Positions 48,942-59,879 of a stretch of 64,000 nt of DNA are shown one piece after another. A program made the position numbers and the translations under genes. How positions within the stretch are numbered: position 1 is the first letter of the stretch; each line of letters opens with the position of its first letter. The notes under the pieces were generated by a model. The model saw only the letters and a program-made list of their open reading frames with translations. It was not told the origin of the DNA and ran no database searches. Source of the DNA: Chondrilla cf. caribensis (Eukaryota; Porifera; Demospongiae; Chondrillida; Chondrillidae); assembly GCA_964020155.1 (NCBI GenBank), contig OZ026549.1, positions 6,086,719 to 6,150,718 on the forward strand. The letters run 5' to 3'.

Positions 48942-49066
48942 TTTATCAACTAGGCTATTGCGCAATATTAAACGCGTTGTGACGTTTAGGACACATGGTT
49001 TGCTGAGTGGAGTTCTAGTCCTCGGAGGTTAGGAAGAGTAGGGGGATATCAACACTTTTGAGGATT
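48942..49066. promoter_or_regulatory. Shared 125-base promoter between RNF121 and NAA15
   Basis: The two start codons are head to head only 125 bases apart. The gap holds a perfect ATTGCGCAAT palindrome at 48957-48966 (C/EBP-type), and gtgacgtt (a CRE half-site) near 48979. No TATA box is obvious. Confidence 0.7.
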
Positions 49067-49299
49067 ATGTCTGACAAGTTGCCTCAAAAGGAGGCTGGAC
49101 TGTTCAAAAAGATCGTAGTGAGTTCACCACGGGTGTGGTCTCCGGTTATCACAGTAGAGTATTGGTGGATGATTGTGGTTGTACTGATTGACTCTTATGG
49201 TCACTGTCGCATTGCTGTTTGCTCTTTCTTTGCTGTATGTGTGTTTTGTTCGGTGTGTGTGCGAGTGTAGTGTGTGGTGTTGTGTGTGTATACCATATG

Positions 49300-49369
<70 letters not shown>

Positions 49370-52300
49370 GAATATCTGCTACTCACCACTGTTCCATGTG
49401 ATATTCCTTCGATAGAGGAGTTACGAATGTAAGCAATATAAAAGTGGCTTAAAGTTTGCCAAGCAAGTTCTTTCCAACCCGAAATGTTCAGAACATGGGG
49501 GTGAGTGAGGAGCTGTGCTTGACCACTTCCAGTGTTGTTAATGTGATTTTGTTGAGCACTTCCAGAAACACTAGCAATGAAGGGACTCATTTTGAACTGT
49601 ATGGGGAGGAAAGAGGAGGCGTATGAGCATGTGAAGAAGGGATTGCGCAATGACCTTAAGAGTCATGTCTGTATCCTCATTGATGGCTTACAACCTTCCA
49701 GGGTCAATCCTCGTTACTGTTGTCTGTGCTAAGCTAGGCCATTTCCATGTATAATACCAAAGTGTATTCACCCTTTACTGGTGGTCAGGTTGGCATGTGT
49801 TTGGACTTCTTCAAAGGTCAGACAGAAAATATGATGAGGCAATCAAGTGCTACAGAAATGCTCTAAAGTGGGATAAGGAGAACATCCAGATACTTCGTGA
49901 TCTTTCTCTGCTTCAACTTCAAATGAGGGATTTAGAAGGATTTAAGGTGGTCTAATCTCAATTGTGTGTTGTTCCTTCTTGTTCCCGTCATCTCTACTCA
50001 CCCATTTCAGGAGACTCGTCATCAGCTACTGAAGCTCCGTCCCACTCAGCGAGGGTCGTGGATAGGACTGGTGTTGTCCTACCACCTGCTGAAGGAATAT
50101 GACACTGCACTGGGTGTGCTAGCTGAATACAGGGCCACACAGAAGCCAGCGGATGAGGTGAGGGGTGTATACTCAAAGTTTAGGGCAAACTTTATGACTT
50201 TTCCACTTCAGCACAAGGTTGACTACGAGTATAGTGAGATGATTATGTACGAGGCCCAAATGCTGTGGGAAGCAGGAAAAGTAGAAGATTGTTTGCGACA
50301 CATCACCGAGTTCCAGGACACCACTGGGGATGAACTGGCAGTTAAAGAGATGCTTGGTTGGTAACTCACTGGTGAGTAAGGACATCTCTTGTATGTGATG
50401 TCTCCTGTGGTCTCTGTAGGGAGTATTTACTTGACAAAGGGAAACGTGAAGGAAGCACAGAAAATATACTTTGAACTGATTTCAAGAAACACAGAAAATC
50501 GACTCTATTATGATATGCTGGAGAGGTGTCTTTCATTGAGTGAGTTGATGATATCTGTGTCTAGTACAGTCCCTAATGGTTCCTGCTCCTGATGGTAGGT
50601 GATGAAGAGAAGAGACTAAAACTCTACTCATTGCTACAAAAGAGGTTTCCCAGTTCTGGTTTGTTGAAGGTTTTACCCTTAGACATAGCAACAGGTCAGC
50701 TCTTGGTGATGGTATGTGTGTGAATTCTCCTCCGTCATGGTCTTCCTCTGTTCCACAGGCGAGCAGTTCACCTCTCGCGTTCATTCCTTCCTGAAAGTAT
50801 CCTTTCTGAAAGGTGTTCCATCGATATTCGTTCGACTTAAAAAACATTACAAAGATCCTGAGAAAGTATGTTTATCCTTGTTTTGTGCCGTACATGTCCA
50901 CAAAGGAGCACATGTATGCATGTAGGTGGAGATAATTGGAACGATAGTTGATGGGTTCTTGTCATGTTTACATTCAAATGGAAGACTATGCAAGGAAGGT
51001 CAGTTCAGTGTGTGTGTGTGTGTGTATTTGGCATGTGTACGTGTGCGTGTAGAGAAGTTACTGTACACAGTGATTGTACAGTCAATGCTATACTTGGTAA
51101 GATATCTGTATATTTTCTGCAGATGAGTGTGCAGCTGCACCGTCAGTGGAGTTGTGGCTGTTACATTATCTTGCACAACATTATGACCACATCGGGCAAA
51201 GTGCTAAGGCAGTGGAGTTCATTGACAAGGCAATCGACCACACGCCTACACTGCCTGAGCTCTACATGGTGAAGGCTAAGATATACAAGGTCAGTCTGTA
51301 CTGTGTTAGTGGTGAGTGTGTCTGGGACCATCTCTCTCCTTGCGTAGCATGGTGGGGATTGTATCACTGCGGCTAAGCTGATGGAAGAGGCTCAGTCACT
51401 GGACACTGCTGATCGCTTCATCAACTGCAAGTGTTGTAAGTACCTCATGAGAGTGAACCAGATAGAAAAGGCAGTGGAGCTAGTAGCATTGTTCACCAGG
51501 GTATGTTGGATTCGTCTGTGATGAATGGCATTGGTAAGGACTCAATTAGAGCTGATTTCGCCATGGCAGGAAGGACTTCCCCCTTTGGAGACACTTAATG
51601 ATGCAGAATGTAATTGGTTTGAAACGTGCATTGCATGGAGCTACTTTAGGCTTGGCAGAGTGGGAGAGGCATTGAAGAAATGCTACCAGATAGACAAGGT
51701 ACATTTTCTTGTGTGAGAATGTTTGACATATACTCCTCCTTGACATTCCTCCCTCCTACTCAGCACTTTACAGACATTGTTGATGATCAATTTGACTTCC
51801 ATTCTTACTGTATGAGGAAGATGACCCTCCGACCGTACATCAGGTAAGAACAGTTCTCTGCTGGGCGTGTTGGGCTGCATTGCTCACCCAAAGCCTCTTG
51901 TGAATGATCATTTGGCTTGTAATAAGTGATGCTACATCAAACACCTTCTCACCCCTCACTGAGTGCCTGGCTACACTCTGTGGGGTAGTCCCTTTGGTGA
52001 ACACTATGGGATAGACCCTTTGGTAACTGTGTATGGAGATGTGACGGGAAATAGGTGTTGAAGGTCAAATACCGATTATCACCTGGTGACTGGCAAGTAC
52101 TGATTGCAGCCCTCTCTCTCCTGGTCTGCACTAGATCCAGGCAGGGTGGGCTTGGGTTTAGATTTTGCTTTCAGAAACATGTGCTGTACATACCTGTTAA
52201 TCAACAGGGATACAACTGAAACATTTGTACTTTTGTGTTGATCATTACTCAACTTATTGCTTATATCAGTAACCAATCTTGTGCAGGATGCTTCAAATGG

Positions 52301-54154
52301 AGAACAGTGTTTGTGGACATTTGTTGTACTTCAGTGCAGCTAGATTGGCTATTCAGGTGCATAGAGTATGAGTTTGTTGCTGATGTCTAGTCTGTGATTC
52401 TAAAGCTCTTTATAGATCTACATCACTCTCTATGACAAACCTAGTAGTGTGCAACAGGAGAATGGCAATGATGATGATGAAAGTGAGTTAGCTCGACCAC
52501 CTCAATAGACCTGCCATTGTTCACATTGTTCACCGTGGTTTTAGGTGAATTATCTGTAGAAGAACGGAAAAAGCGCGAGAAAAAGAAGAGGAAGGCTCAG
52601 TTAAAGGCTAAAAATCAGCAATTGAAGGAATCCAAGAAAGGTATTGGAGGCATAAACTCACATCACATCTTTCATTGATAGTTATTTGGATGTATTTTTA
52701 TAAGATGCGAGTAAATCTGTGGAAAATGATAAAAAATTGGACTTGATGGCCGAGAAAAAAGATGATTTTGTTCCAGAGGAGCTTGTAGCTGTAAGTGCAT
52801 TGATGTTGTACAATAAGGGGAAACTGGGTAATTCTTGAGCGATCACGTAGCAGTGAAACAGATTGAAATGGTTGCAATGTAAAATGTTTTGACTGCAAGG
52901 TCTTCGTCAGGTACAATACCCTAACCCTAACCATTATTGTAAGTGACAAAGACCTTTGCGGTCGAAACATCTTACATTTCAACCATTTCAATCTGTTTCA
53001 CTGCTACGTGATCGTTCAAGAATTACCCGGTTCCCCCTATCTACACCATAGCAATCATGAGCCTCTACCAATTTTTGTTGTACAATAACCCTACCTCAAG
53101 TTGTGCCTTGTACCTCAACCTGTGGAATCACATTCTGCCTTGTACCAGCTTCTGTGATTCAATGGATTTCTTTTCTGCTAATCATTATTATGACTTCTTG
53201 TTTTCTACTAATGATGGTACACTCACTGCCAGATTGAAAAGCCATTAGAAGCAGCATTGAAATTCTTGAAGCCATTGCAGTATTTTGCTTCAAAGCACAT
53301 CGAAACTCACCTATTGGCTTACCAGATTCACTCCAGAAGAGGTGAGGAGTAGATCAGTTGAATGGCTACCACGTCTTATTGTTTTCATTCTTTGCTAATC
53401 ACAGGTAAAATTCTCCTTATGCTACAAGCTGTGAGGAGAGCATATGCAATTGACAGCAATAACCCTGAACTCCATGGCTACATTGTTGATTTGAGCATGG
53501 AAGGTTAGCAGAGGTCCTACATAACTTGTAGTGAAGTCGGGCGATTGATTGTTTGCTTTTCTTCTAGTGACCAAACGCCAATGTCAACTGGACAGTATAG
53601 TGTTGTCTGTTATTGATCAAACTCTTCCAAGCATTTTACAAGGAAAACCACTGTTGGAATTTAATAGTGATTTTATCACTGCTAATCGAGTTTCCCTGCC
53701 CCACATTCTGGCTGGTATGAGTTGTGCAGCACCAAGCGTGATAGCATTTGTCGTCTTAAATGTGAATGTTACTTTAATTCCAATGTCCACCCCTCTCCAG
53801 GGTGTAAATGTCTGGTAAAGCTAGATCCTTCAAAGGCCAAAGATGCTTTGGAGATGTTAACTGATTTGAAAATCACTCACAAGGGAAGGAGTGTTTCGGT
53901 ATGCATGCATGTTGTCTTGTTTCAATAGTCCAAAGTATTAATGGGATAATGTTACTTAGGTATGTGCAAGTGTCTTGAAGATGCTGGAATCTAGTTTCGG
54001 AGAACCATCTGAAGATGTTGTCCACAAGTTCAAGGAAGAATGTCACTCTTTATTTCCTTTGGCAATAAGCTTCATGGCTCCTTCTCAACAGAAGAGCTCT
54101 CCTTTGAAGTTTTCAGAAGTAGATGACAAGGAAAACAACTTACAAGAACATTAA
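49067..54154 (+). CDS. NAA15: NAA15, auxiliary subunit of the NatA N-terminal acetyltransferase
   Basis: NAA15 is the TPR scaffold that anchors catalytic NAA10 to the ribosome for co-translational N-terminal acetylation. [17 protein letters not shown] starts the protein. The most conserved block is [20 protein letters not shown] (~49640-49810), followed by [40 protein letters not shown] and [19 protein letters not shown]. More TPR exons follow ([39 protein letters not shown]). A Lys/Glu-rich region at ~52555-52790 and a C-terminal helical part ([13 protein letters not shown]) end at DKENNLQEH. Vertebrate paralogue NAA16 is equally related. A GT microsatellite and an inverted-repeat element lie in introns. 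Confidence 0.95.
49303..49366 (+). repeat. (GT)n microsatellite in NAA15 first intron
   Basis: A pure GT run in the intron after the exon encoding LFKKIV. Confidence 0.95.
52816..53038. mobile_element. MITE-like foldback element in a NAA15 intron
   Basis: Arms of ~90-95 bases are inverted copies of each other. The left begins aggggaaactgggtaattctt, the right ends aagaattacccggttccccct, and both contain gatcacgtagcagtgaaacag or its complement. The ~223-base element has a short central loop carrying ccctaaccctaacc. No clear target duplication is visible. Confidence 0.75.
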
Positions 54155-54242
54155 TGTTGTAAACACTGTTCTATGATTTTTTATTTTTATGTGTATAATT
54201 AATAATGTAATATAATGTGTGTAGTGTTATACAAAAGTAGTT

Positions 54243-56766
54243 TCATGTGTTGTGAAGGGACAAGGGTATTATCTGATCATTCTCCATTCCAGTAGTTTTC
54301 CTGGCTGCTCTTTTCACTTTGACAGCATCCTCCCTTAGTCGCATAATTTCCTATAGTAAGTAGGTAATTGGTGTTAAGTTGAAATGAATAAACAGACACA
54401 TTGGATACCCTTTTTAAAGCAATGTTTTCTCTGGTGAGTTTCTCAACGTGATGGATCCTTTGTTTCTTATTCTGATGCCCAACAAGTTGGGCATATTGCA
54501 AACTGAATTTTGTGGCCTGTAACAGATACAAATGTACACATTCTACACAGTTCATGGTGTGTACACAAGGTTCAAGCTACAACATGTACAAATAGTTATA
54601 CGTACCTCAGATAATGCCAACTCAGTTTGGTCTTTCAGTCCACTATTAGCTTCCATCAGAGCATCTATTTGGATCTGGTAGGGCCTATATTTATCATCTA
54701 TTTCATGGTACCGGTCTCTCCACCTGTGAATGTATTACGGTTAGTTACATTAGTACACACTCCATTCTCAGGAGCAACAACAATTACGACTTACAATGTA
54801 AGTTCTGCTTGCAGATCTTTCAACTCTTGTTCAAGTTTGGCAACATCTGTTTGTAGCACCTCTTCTGTGTCATCTCTGTGCATTAGCAGTTACATAGCAT
54901 GGGATAATGTTATATGACTAGACCTATCACAGCTTACATTGTTTGCTTGGTGGAGGTCAGACTTTCAATTTCTTCCCTCAAAGTAGCCAGTAACAACTCC
55001 CTTTCACACAGTGTATCGTTCATGGCTTGGACTTCACCTCTTCTACATTCAATCATTTGTTCGAGAGACACTACTTGGTCTTTCAACTTCAAGATTTCAT
55101 CATCCTTTAAACTGATTTTACTCGCAGCCTCTTCAAGATCGCTTTCCATATTTCGCATATTTACTTTCATCTGTGCCATATCAGCAGTCAGTGTCCTCTG
55201 GTTTACTTCCTGGAGTAAACACTGTTTTTCTAAACGACTATAAGCCTCTTTGAACAATTCATAGTCCTTGTTTCTGTACAAAAAAACAGAACACATGATA
55301 ACAACACTGTGGTCCATGATGGTATAGATGTACCTTTGAGCAAGAGCTCCTTGAGCCACTTGTAGCTCTGCCTTGAGCAACGACATTGACTCTTTGTATT
55401 GCTTACGTTGCTGGTCTGAAATAACAATGATTATTAATGCAGACAACATCCAATAATTTAAAAACATAGCACATATTGCACAAACCCAATTCTTCTTCAA
55501 TTTCAATGCATTTGGCAGTCATAGAATGAAGAGCTTGGTAATTTTCTTCGTTGGTGCTACATGTCAAAAAAAACATGTTTCAACTTGCACTTGATAATCC
55601 AATTCATTTGATGACAGGAAAGAATTATTGGAGGCTAAAGGGGTTTTTCCCACTTTTTAGAGAATTATACAACACAAGTCAGTTACATCATTGCACTTCG
55701 AGTCTTCTTTGCATAGAGATCGTCCCCTCCCATTGTAATTCCAGACATTTTGCATTACGTATATTTGTGCACAGTGAAACATGCCAACTCTTTGTAGAGT
55801 GTTACATAATCCAGCTCAACATACTTTAGAAGGTCATCCTTTTCCTTGACTGCATCTAAAAGTTCCACTTCAAGAGCTGCTCTGGTCTCTGTGGCTTCTT
55901 GTAACTGTTGCTGCAGTGACCTGTGAATAACAAAATACTTCCTTAGTTCTCAGTGTTCACTCACTAAGGGGTTCAACATGATAGACCATACTTTGTATCA
56001 CACTTGAGCTGGCTCATATCCTCATCTTCAGAGGATGACAATACATGTTGATTGGATCCCTCTAATGCAGATTCAGTACTGTAAAAATGGAGGGTAATTT
56101 TAGTACATTCAAAATAGGAAATCAACAGCTATTCACCTTTCGTCATTGAACGTGTCCACCTCTGTTGTCATTTGCTTCGAGTCTCCAACTGAACCATTGA
56201 GCTGGTAAGCGTTCCTCTACATCACGTAATGATAGATGTAAGAACTGTAGAACAAGTCATTATTTACCCTCAGAAATTAAAGTATTTGAACCCTCGAACA
56301 CCGTATCAGGACCATATGTAGTATACGTACGAAAGAATGGCCTCTCAGTGCAAATAAGAACACCCATCTACCTTTTGACTGAGATACAAGTAGATTACAC
56401 CAACAACACACCCATAAGTCATGATACATAATACAATAGCCATCACAGCGATTTCACACTTACGAAAGAGGACGGTGACGGTACACAACCTACAATGGAG
56501 AAAAATGAAAGCACTTCAACACCGCGTGCGAAACTAGAAATACACCTAAGTCATACCTGCATCGTGAGTAAATCTTTCTGACTTTGCAAAATAGCATTTC
56601 CGCTTTTTGTCTACCAACTGAACGTCGTACGCTCCCACACCTGGTGTATCAGGTACTATTGGGAAAGTGGTTCAAATAACTGCAAACTAAAAGTACATAA
56701 GTGTTCCAAACCGGTAAAGATGACCGACTTACTTTTATTTTGAAACCTTTTGGCCTTGGAAAACAT
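54243..56766 (-). CDS. HMMR: HMMR/RHAMM spindle coiled-coil protein, multi-exon
   Basis: HMMR binds microtubules and dynein and focuses spindle poles. On the minus strand exon 1 is short (MFSKAKRFQNK, ATG 56764-56766). Exon 2 encodes VPDTPGVGAYDVQLVDKK, then CYFAKSERFTHD, resembling the HMMR N-terminal motif. The middle exons are continuous heptad-rich coiled coil (for example DDEILKLKDQVVSLEQMIE and TLREEIESLTSTK). The C-terminus has the HMMR block KFSLQYAQLVGHQNKKQRIH, then VEKLTRENIALK and EIMRLREDAVKVKRAARK, with the stop at 54243-54245. KIF15 shares part of the C-terminal motif but no kinesin motor is present. It converges with NAA15, 88 bases between stops. Hyaluronan binding is not something I can judge. 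Confidence 0.85.
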
Positions 56767-57720
56767 TTCGAATTCAACTACGAGACAATCAGCATCTTGA
56801 TTTTACCGCCTTAACATTAATACAGGACCCACCCCTTTTGCGCTTTTACAGGAAATACCCCTTCTGTCTGTCGTCTAGGGTTAGGGGATAGGGTGACCGG
56901 TCTATTAAGGCTCCAAGTATAGACCACGGACAGACATGTGTAAAGCTTTATTAGAAAAGAAAGAAATAGATATGTAGTAAGTAAATATGGTCACCAGGTG
57001 TAACGTAACTTTGTTAAATGAAGATGGAAAGAATGTCTATACAGTGTGTTTACCTTCGTCTTTCCACCAAGAAACAAGTAAACACGACAATTGCACTCAT
57101 GTCCCGGCCTCAGTCATCACTCAACCCACATTGGAAGCCCTTTCCTCCTGTAGTTTAAATAAGGCCCAAATATCTGGTCCCATATTAACTCCAATTTATT
57201 TGTGCTTCCTGGTTGTGTGTTCAGTGGATGCAGGTAATTGGATGTGATCCAATATAGTGTTTAGTCTTGTGACGTTGACATTGTAACAAGTATGAAGGTC
57301 AACCATGGCCAGCTGATTTGATAAGAAAAGATGTAAGGAGACTCCTTAGGTGACATTTTGATGAGGCTGACCTCATTGTTGGCAAAGTAAGCCTTTGGCA
57401 AGAAAATATGCTCATACTTTATTGACACTGTTTTGCTATACAGATAAGTATGCAGTCTATTGATGCTGTCAAAGAATACTTTAGAGAAGATTGCATAAAA
57501 GTGATTGGCAGTTGATGATAGACCTGAAGAAACAGTTTCAAACTCTTTGATACTCATTAATACCATACTTGTCATAATTATGTTCTATTGTTCAAGTACA
57601 AAATAAAATGATTGCAATAAAATGAAAGAATTGTAGGATTCACATTTTTATGGAAAGGATCACTTACTCAGGGTCAAAAACACCTATATATGGAGAACTT
57701 TACAGGAACTTGCCCATATA
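56767..57720. other. Gene-free flank beyond HMMR
   Basis: No gene is supported. It starts with the HMMR promoter (duplicated downstream) and passes into AT-rich sequence. The part at ~57600-57715 (cacttactcagggtcaaaaacacctatatatggagaactttacagg) matches ~58350-58460. Confidence 0.55.
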
Positions 57721-57751
57721 CCACTTAATATTATAATAAAATGAATGTACT

Positions 57752-57994
57752 TTTGTATGTATATAAGTGTAATATGCCTTGTGGTGATCACCTGAGCAAT
57801 TGGACAATTCTTTGCTGTTCACCAAGGGCTAGCCAGTGTCCATGCCAAACTCACCAACACAATTTGTGAAGAATTGAGATTGTCCTGAGTGTGCTATAAG
57901 CCTCATGGTGACAAGCAAAGAATGTCATTTTTTGACTTGTCACAACGGCCTCTCCAGCGTGCATGTGATGCATCATAGGTCAAATACGAATGCT
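57752..57994 (+). repeat. Isolated diverged satellite monomer
   Basis: Matches the ~347-base satellite of 59880-64000 (shared tggtgatcacct, caccaagggctagccagtgtccatgcc, gatgcatcatag). It is cut off where the next monomer segment (gcacagacac) would begin, joining instead to the HMMR-derived duplication. Confidence 0.8.
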
Positions 57995-57995
57995 C

Positions 57996-58190
57996 GTAAG
58001 TGTTACAAACTGATAAAGGTGACTGACATACTTTCATTTTGAAACCTTTTGGCTTTGTAAAACGTCAAATTCAACTACATGTGGGATGATTTTAACGCTT
58101 TAACATCAATACAGGACCCACCCCTTTTACACATTCACAGGAAATACCCATTCCCTCTGTTCTAATCGACTGTCACTTAGGTTAAGTTGG
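57996..58190 (-). pseudogene. Decayed duplicate of HMMR exon 1 and promoter
   Basis: Aligns throughout with 56698-56850 and beyond, same orientation: taagtgttacaaactgataa against taagtgttccaaaccggtaa, the tgaaaccttttggc coding block, and caatacaggacccacccctttt. The start codon is changed (plus-strand cat to cgt at 58063-58065) and no downstream HMMR exon follows on the minus strand. Confidence 0.85.
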
Positions 58191-58445
58191 GTATACTTAT
58201 TTAGGCCATAGATACTTGTTATTGACAATTAAAATTGACGCATAATTACATAATAAATATTAGTTAAAGCGGTAGTACGTGGGTGTAGCAATAGTTTTCA
58301 TTCTTTCCAACCTTATGTTGTTCATAATTTGTTCAAGTATCAAAATACTGTATTATAATGATCACATTAACGAAATGAAGAAATTGTCGGATTTGTAATT
58401 AATAAAATAGTCACCCACTCAGGGTCAAAGACACCTATATATGTA

Positions 58446-58555
58446 GAGCTTTACAGGGACTTTCCACAGATACTGTGTACTTGCGTCATTCCACGAATGC
58501 AGAAGACACTATTCTAGCTGGGAGGTCAGCCGCGAGTCCCAAAGCTCCCCCCTAC
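58446..58555 (+). repeat. Dispersed repeat, copy 2
   Basis: Same family as 29412-29529, sharing gggactttccacag, acgaatgcagaagacactat and gcgagtcccaaagctccccc. Confidence 0.85.
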
Positions 58556-58620
58556 GGTTCTTTGTAGAGAGTATGCGACTGACCACCAGGAAGTGAGCTA
58601 TTTTTTTTCAGAGAAAAAAA

Positions 58621-58694
58621 CCGTCCTTTCGAGGATTCGAACCCGCGACCTGGAGCCTAGAGTCGTGTCACCTGACCACCCCGCCACCGTGACC
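58621..58694 (-). other. tRNA-like element (tRNA-derived repeat or tRNA pseudogene)
   Basis: On the minus strand a perfect B box (GGTTCGAATCC, 58633-58643) and an A-box-like TGGCGGGGTGG (58676-58686) are spaced as in a tRNA. The acceptor and T stems do not pair fully and no clean anticodon loop is evident, so it is not a functional tRNA gene by eye. A minus-strand T run follows at about 58608-58616. Confidence 0.6.
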
Positions 58695-59432
58695 TATCTA
58701 TTTTATTAATATTATCTGCGCTATTTAAAGTTGCCCTCAATGTTCAATTCGGAGAATAGGCCACTCCCAGGCACTCGAATCGCTTGATCGTCTCTAATAG
58801 GTTTAGAAGAACCTTCGGTGAAGATTTAAAGTTCGTTGAAGTCTTTTCGCTCAAATTCTAGCCCAAATCCTAATTGTCGGCGTTTTGAAATCGGCCATTT
58901 TGTTCGCACAATATAAATAATATAAATTCACTGTAGTAGTTACGCGTAGGAATTGCATATTATATGATGTTGCAGTATTTCCTAAATTCGAATATACTCG
59001 AAGATGGTGGAGCTACGTAGCTCGTAGCTACGGCAAAGGAACTTTACAAAGTCTTCTGTTTCATACTATAAAACCCAAGGGTATGTAAAGTTTTCCTACA
59101 TTCCTGACTGTATGAACTATTGGGACCAGACCTTGCCAGGGCAGTGAACACCCGGTGACTATTTGTCACCGCCTCACGTAACCCCTGAGTCCGAGGCTTC
59201 CTTTTTGTATCACATTTGTTGTTCTTTGATTCGAATAATAATGTGTTTCTCCCCCTTATTGCTTTCCTGTGATAGAAACTTCGTCGGAGAATGCGCGAAC
59301 ACTGTAAGGGACATAGCAGTATTCCTCTGCAAAGAGAAGATATTACCAAATTGCATCTTCGAGGTGTGGTTGTGTAGGGTATGGGTTGAGGTATATTAAC
59401 TGATAGAATATGTTCACTTGCTTTGTGTTCAG

Positions 59433-59601
59433 TTTTGAAGTAGTGAAGATCATTCGTGACAAGATACTGGACATGACTGGTAGTAACCAGTGAGTACATC
59501 ATTGTGATCCACTGTGATTATCATACTCAAGTATTACATCTGCTCTCAGAGTACCACTTGTTCTGGTGGGAAACAAGACAGACCTCCACATGCAAAATTA
59601 A
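59433..59601 (+). pseudogene. RHEB-like GTPase fragment (two internal exons)
   Basis: After an intact acceptor (tgtgttcag) the first exon encodes FEVVKIIRDKILDMTGSN. A donor (gtgagt at 59490) and a 60-base intron lead to VPLVLVGNKTDLHMQ, the G4 box of Ras-family GTPases; both match RHEB best. The frame then reaches a stop at 59599-59601, and neither the P-loop nor switch exons nor the CAAX end are nearby. I read it as a truncated duplicate of a RHEB gene elsewhere. Confidence 0.72.
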
Positions 59602-59879
59602 TAGTTCTGTGTAGCACTGCAAACACACACATCAAAATAGAACTATTGCCAGTACCTGTTTTACAATAATCTATTATCACAATGTCAACACAATAAGTTA
59701 TATTATGTATACCAAATCTAGCACACGGCATTATACTATGATGGGTCAGGTATTTAGGTACGTATCTCGTCGACCAGCACATGCCATTTTGTATTTCCCA
59801 CTGGTGACATAGGTGTCAGTGACCCCCCTTTCCCTCTGACACCAGCATGGCCGTCTTCTCAGGAAGTTTGAGAAATACG

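Noticed and set aside
52918..52932. CCCTAACCCTAACC as a telomere
   Set aside because: Only two units, inside the loop of a foldback element within a gene.
56987..57575. Open frames of 86 and 104 codons on both strands
   Set aside because: No recognisable motif, no splice partners, AT-rich context; not enough to call genes.
59044..59502. 152-codon minus-strand open frame
   Set aside because: Overlaps the RHEB-like exon on the other strand and shows no family motif.
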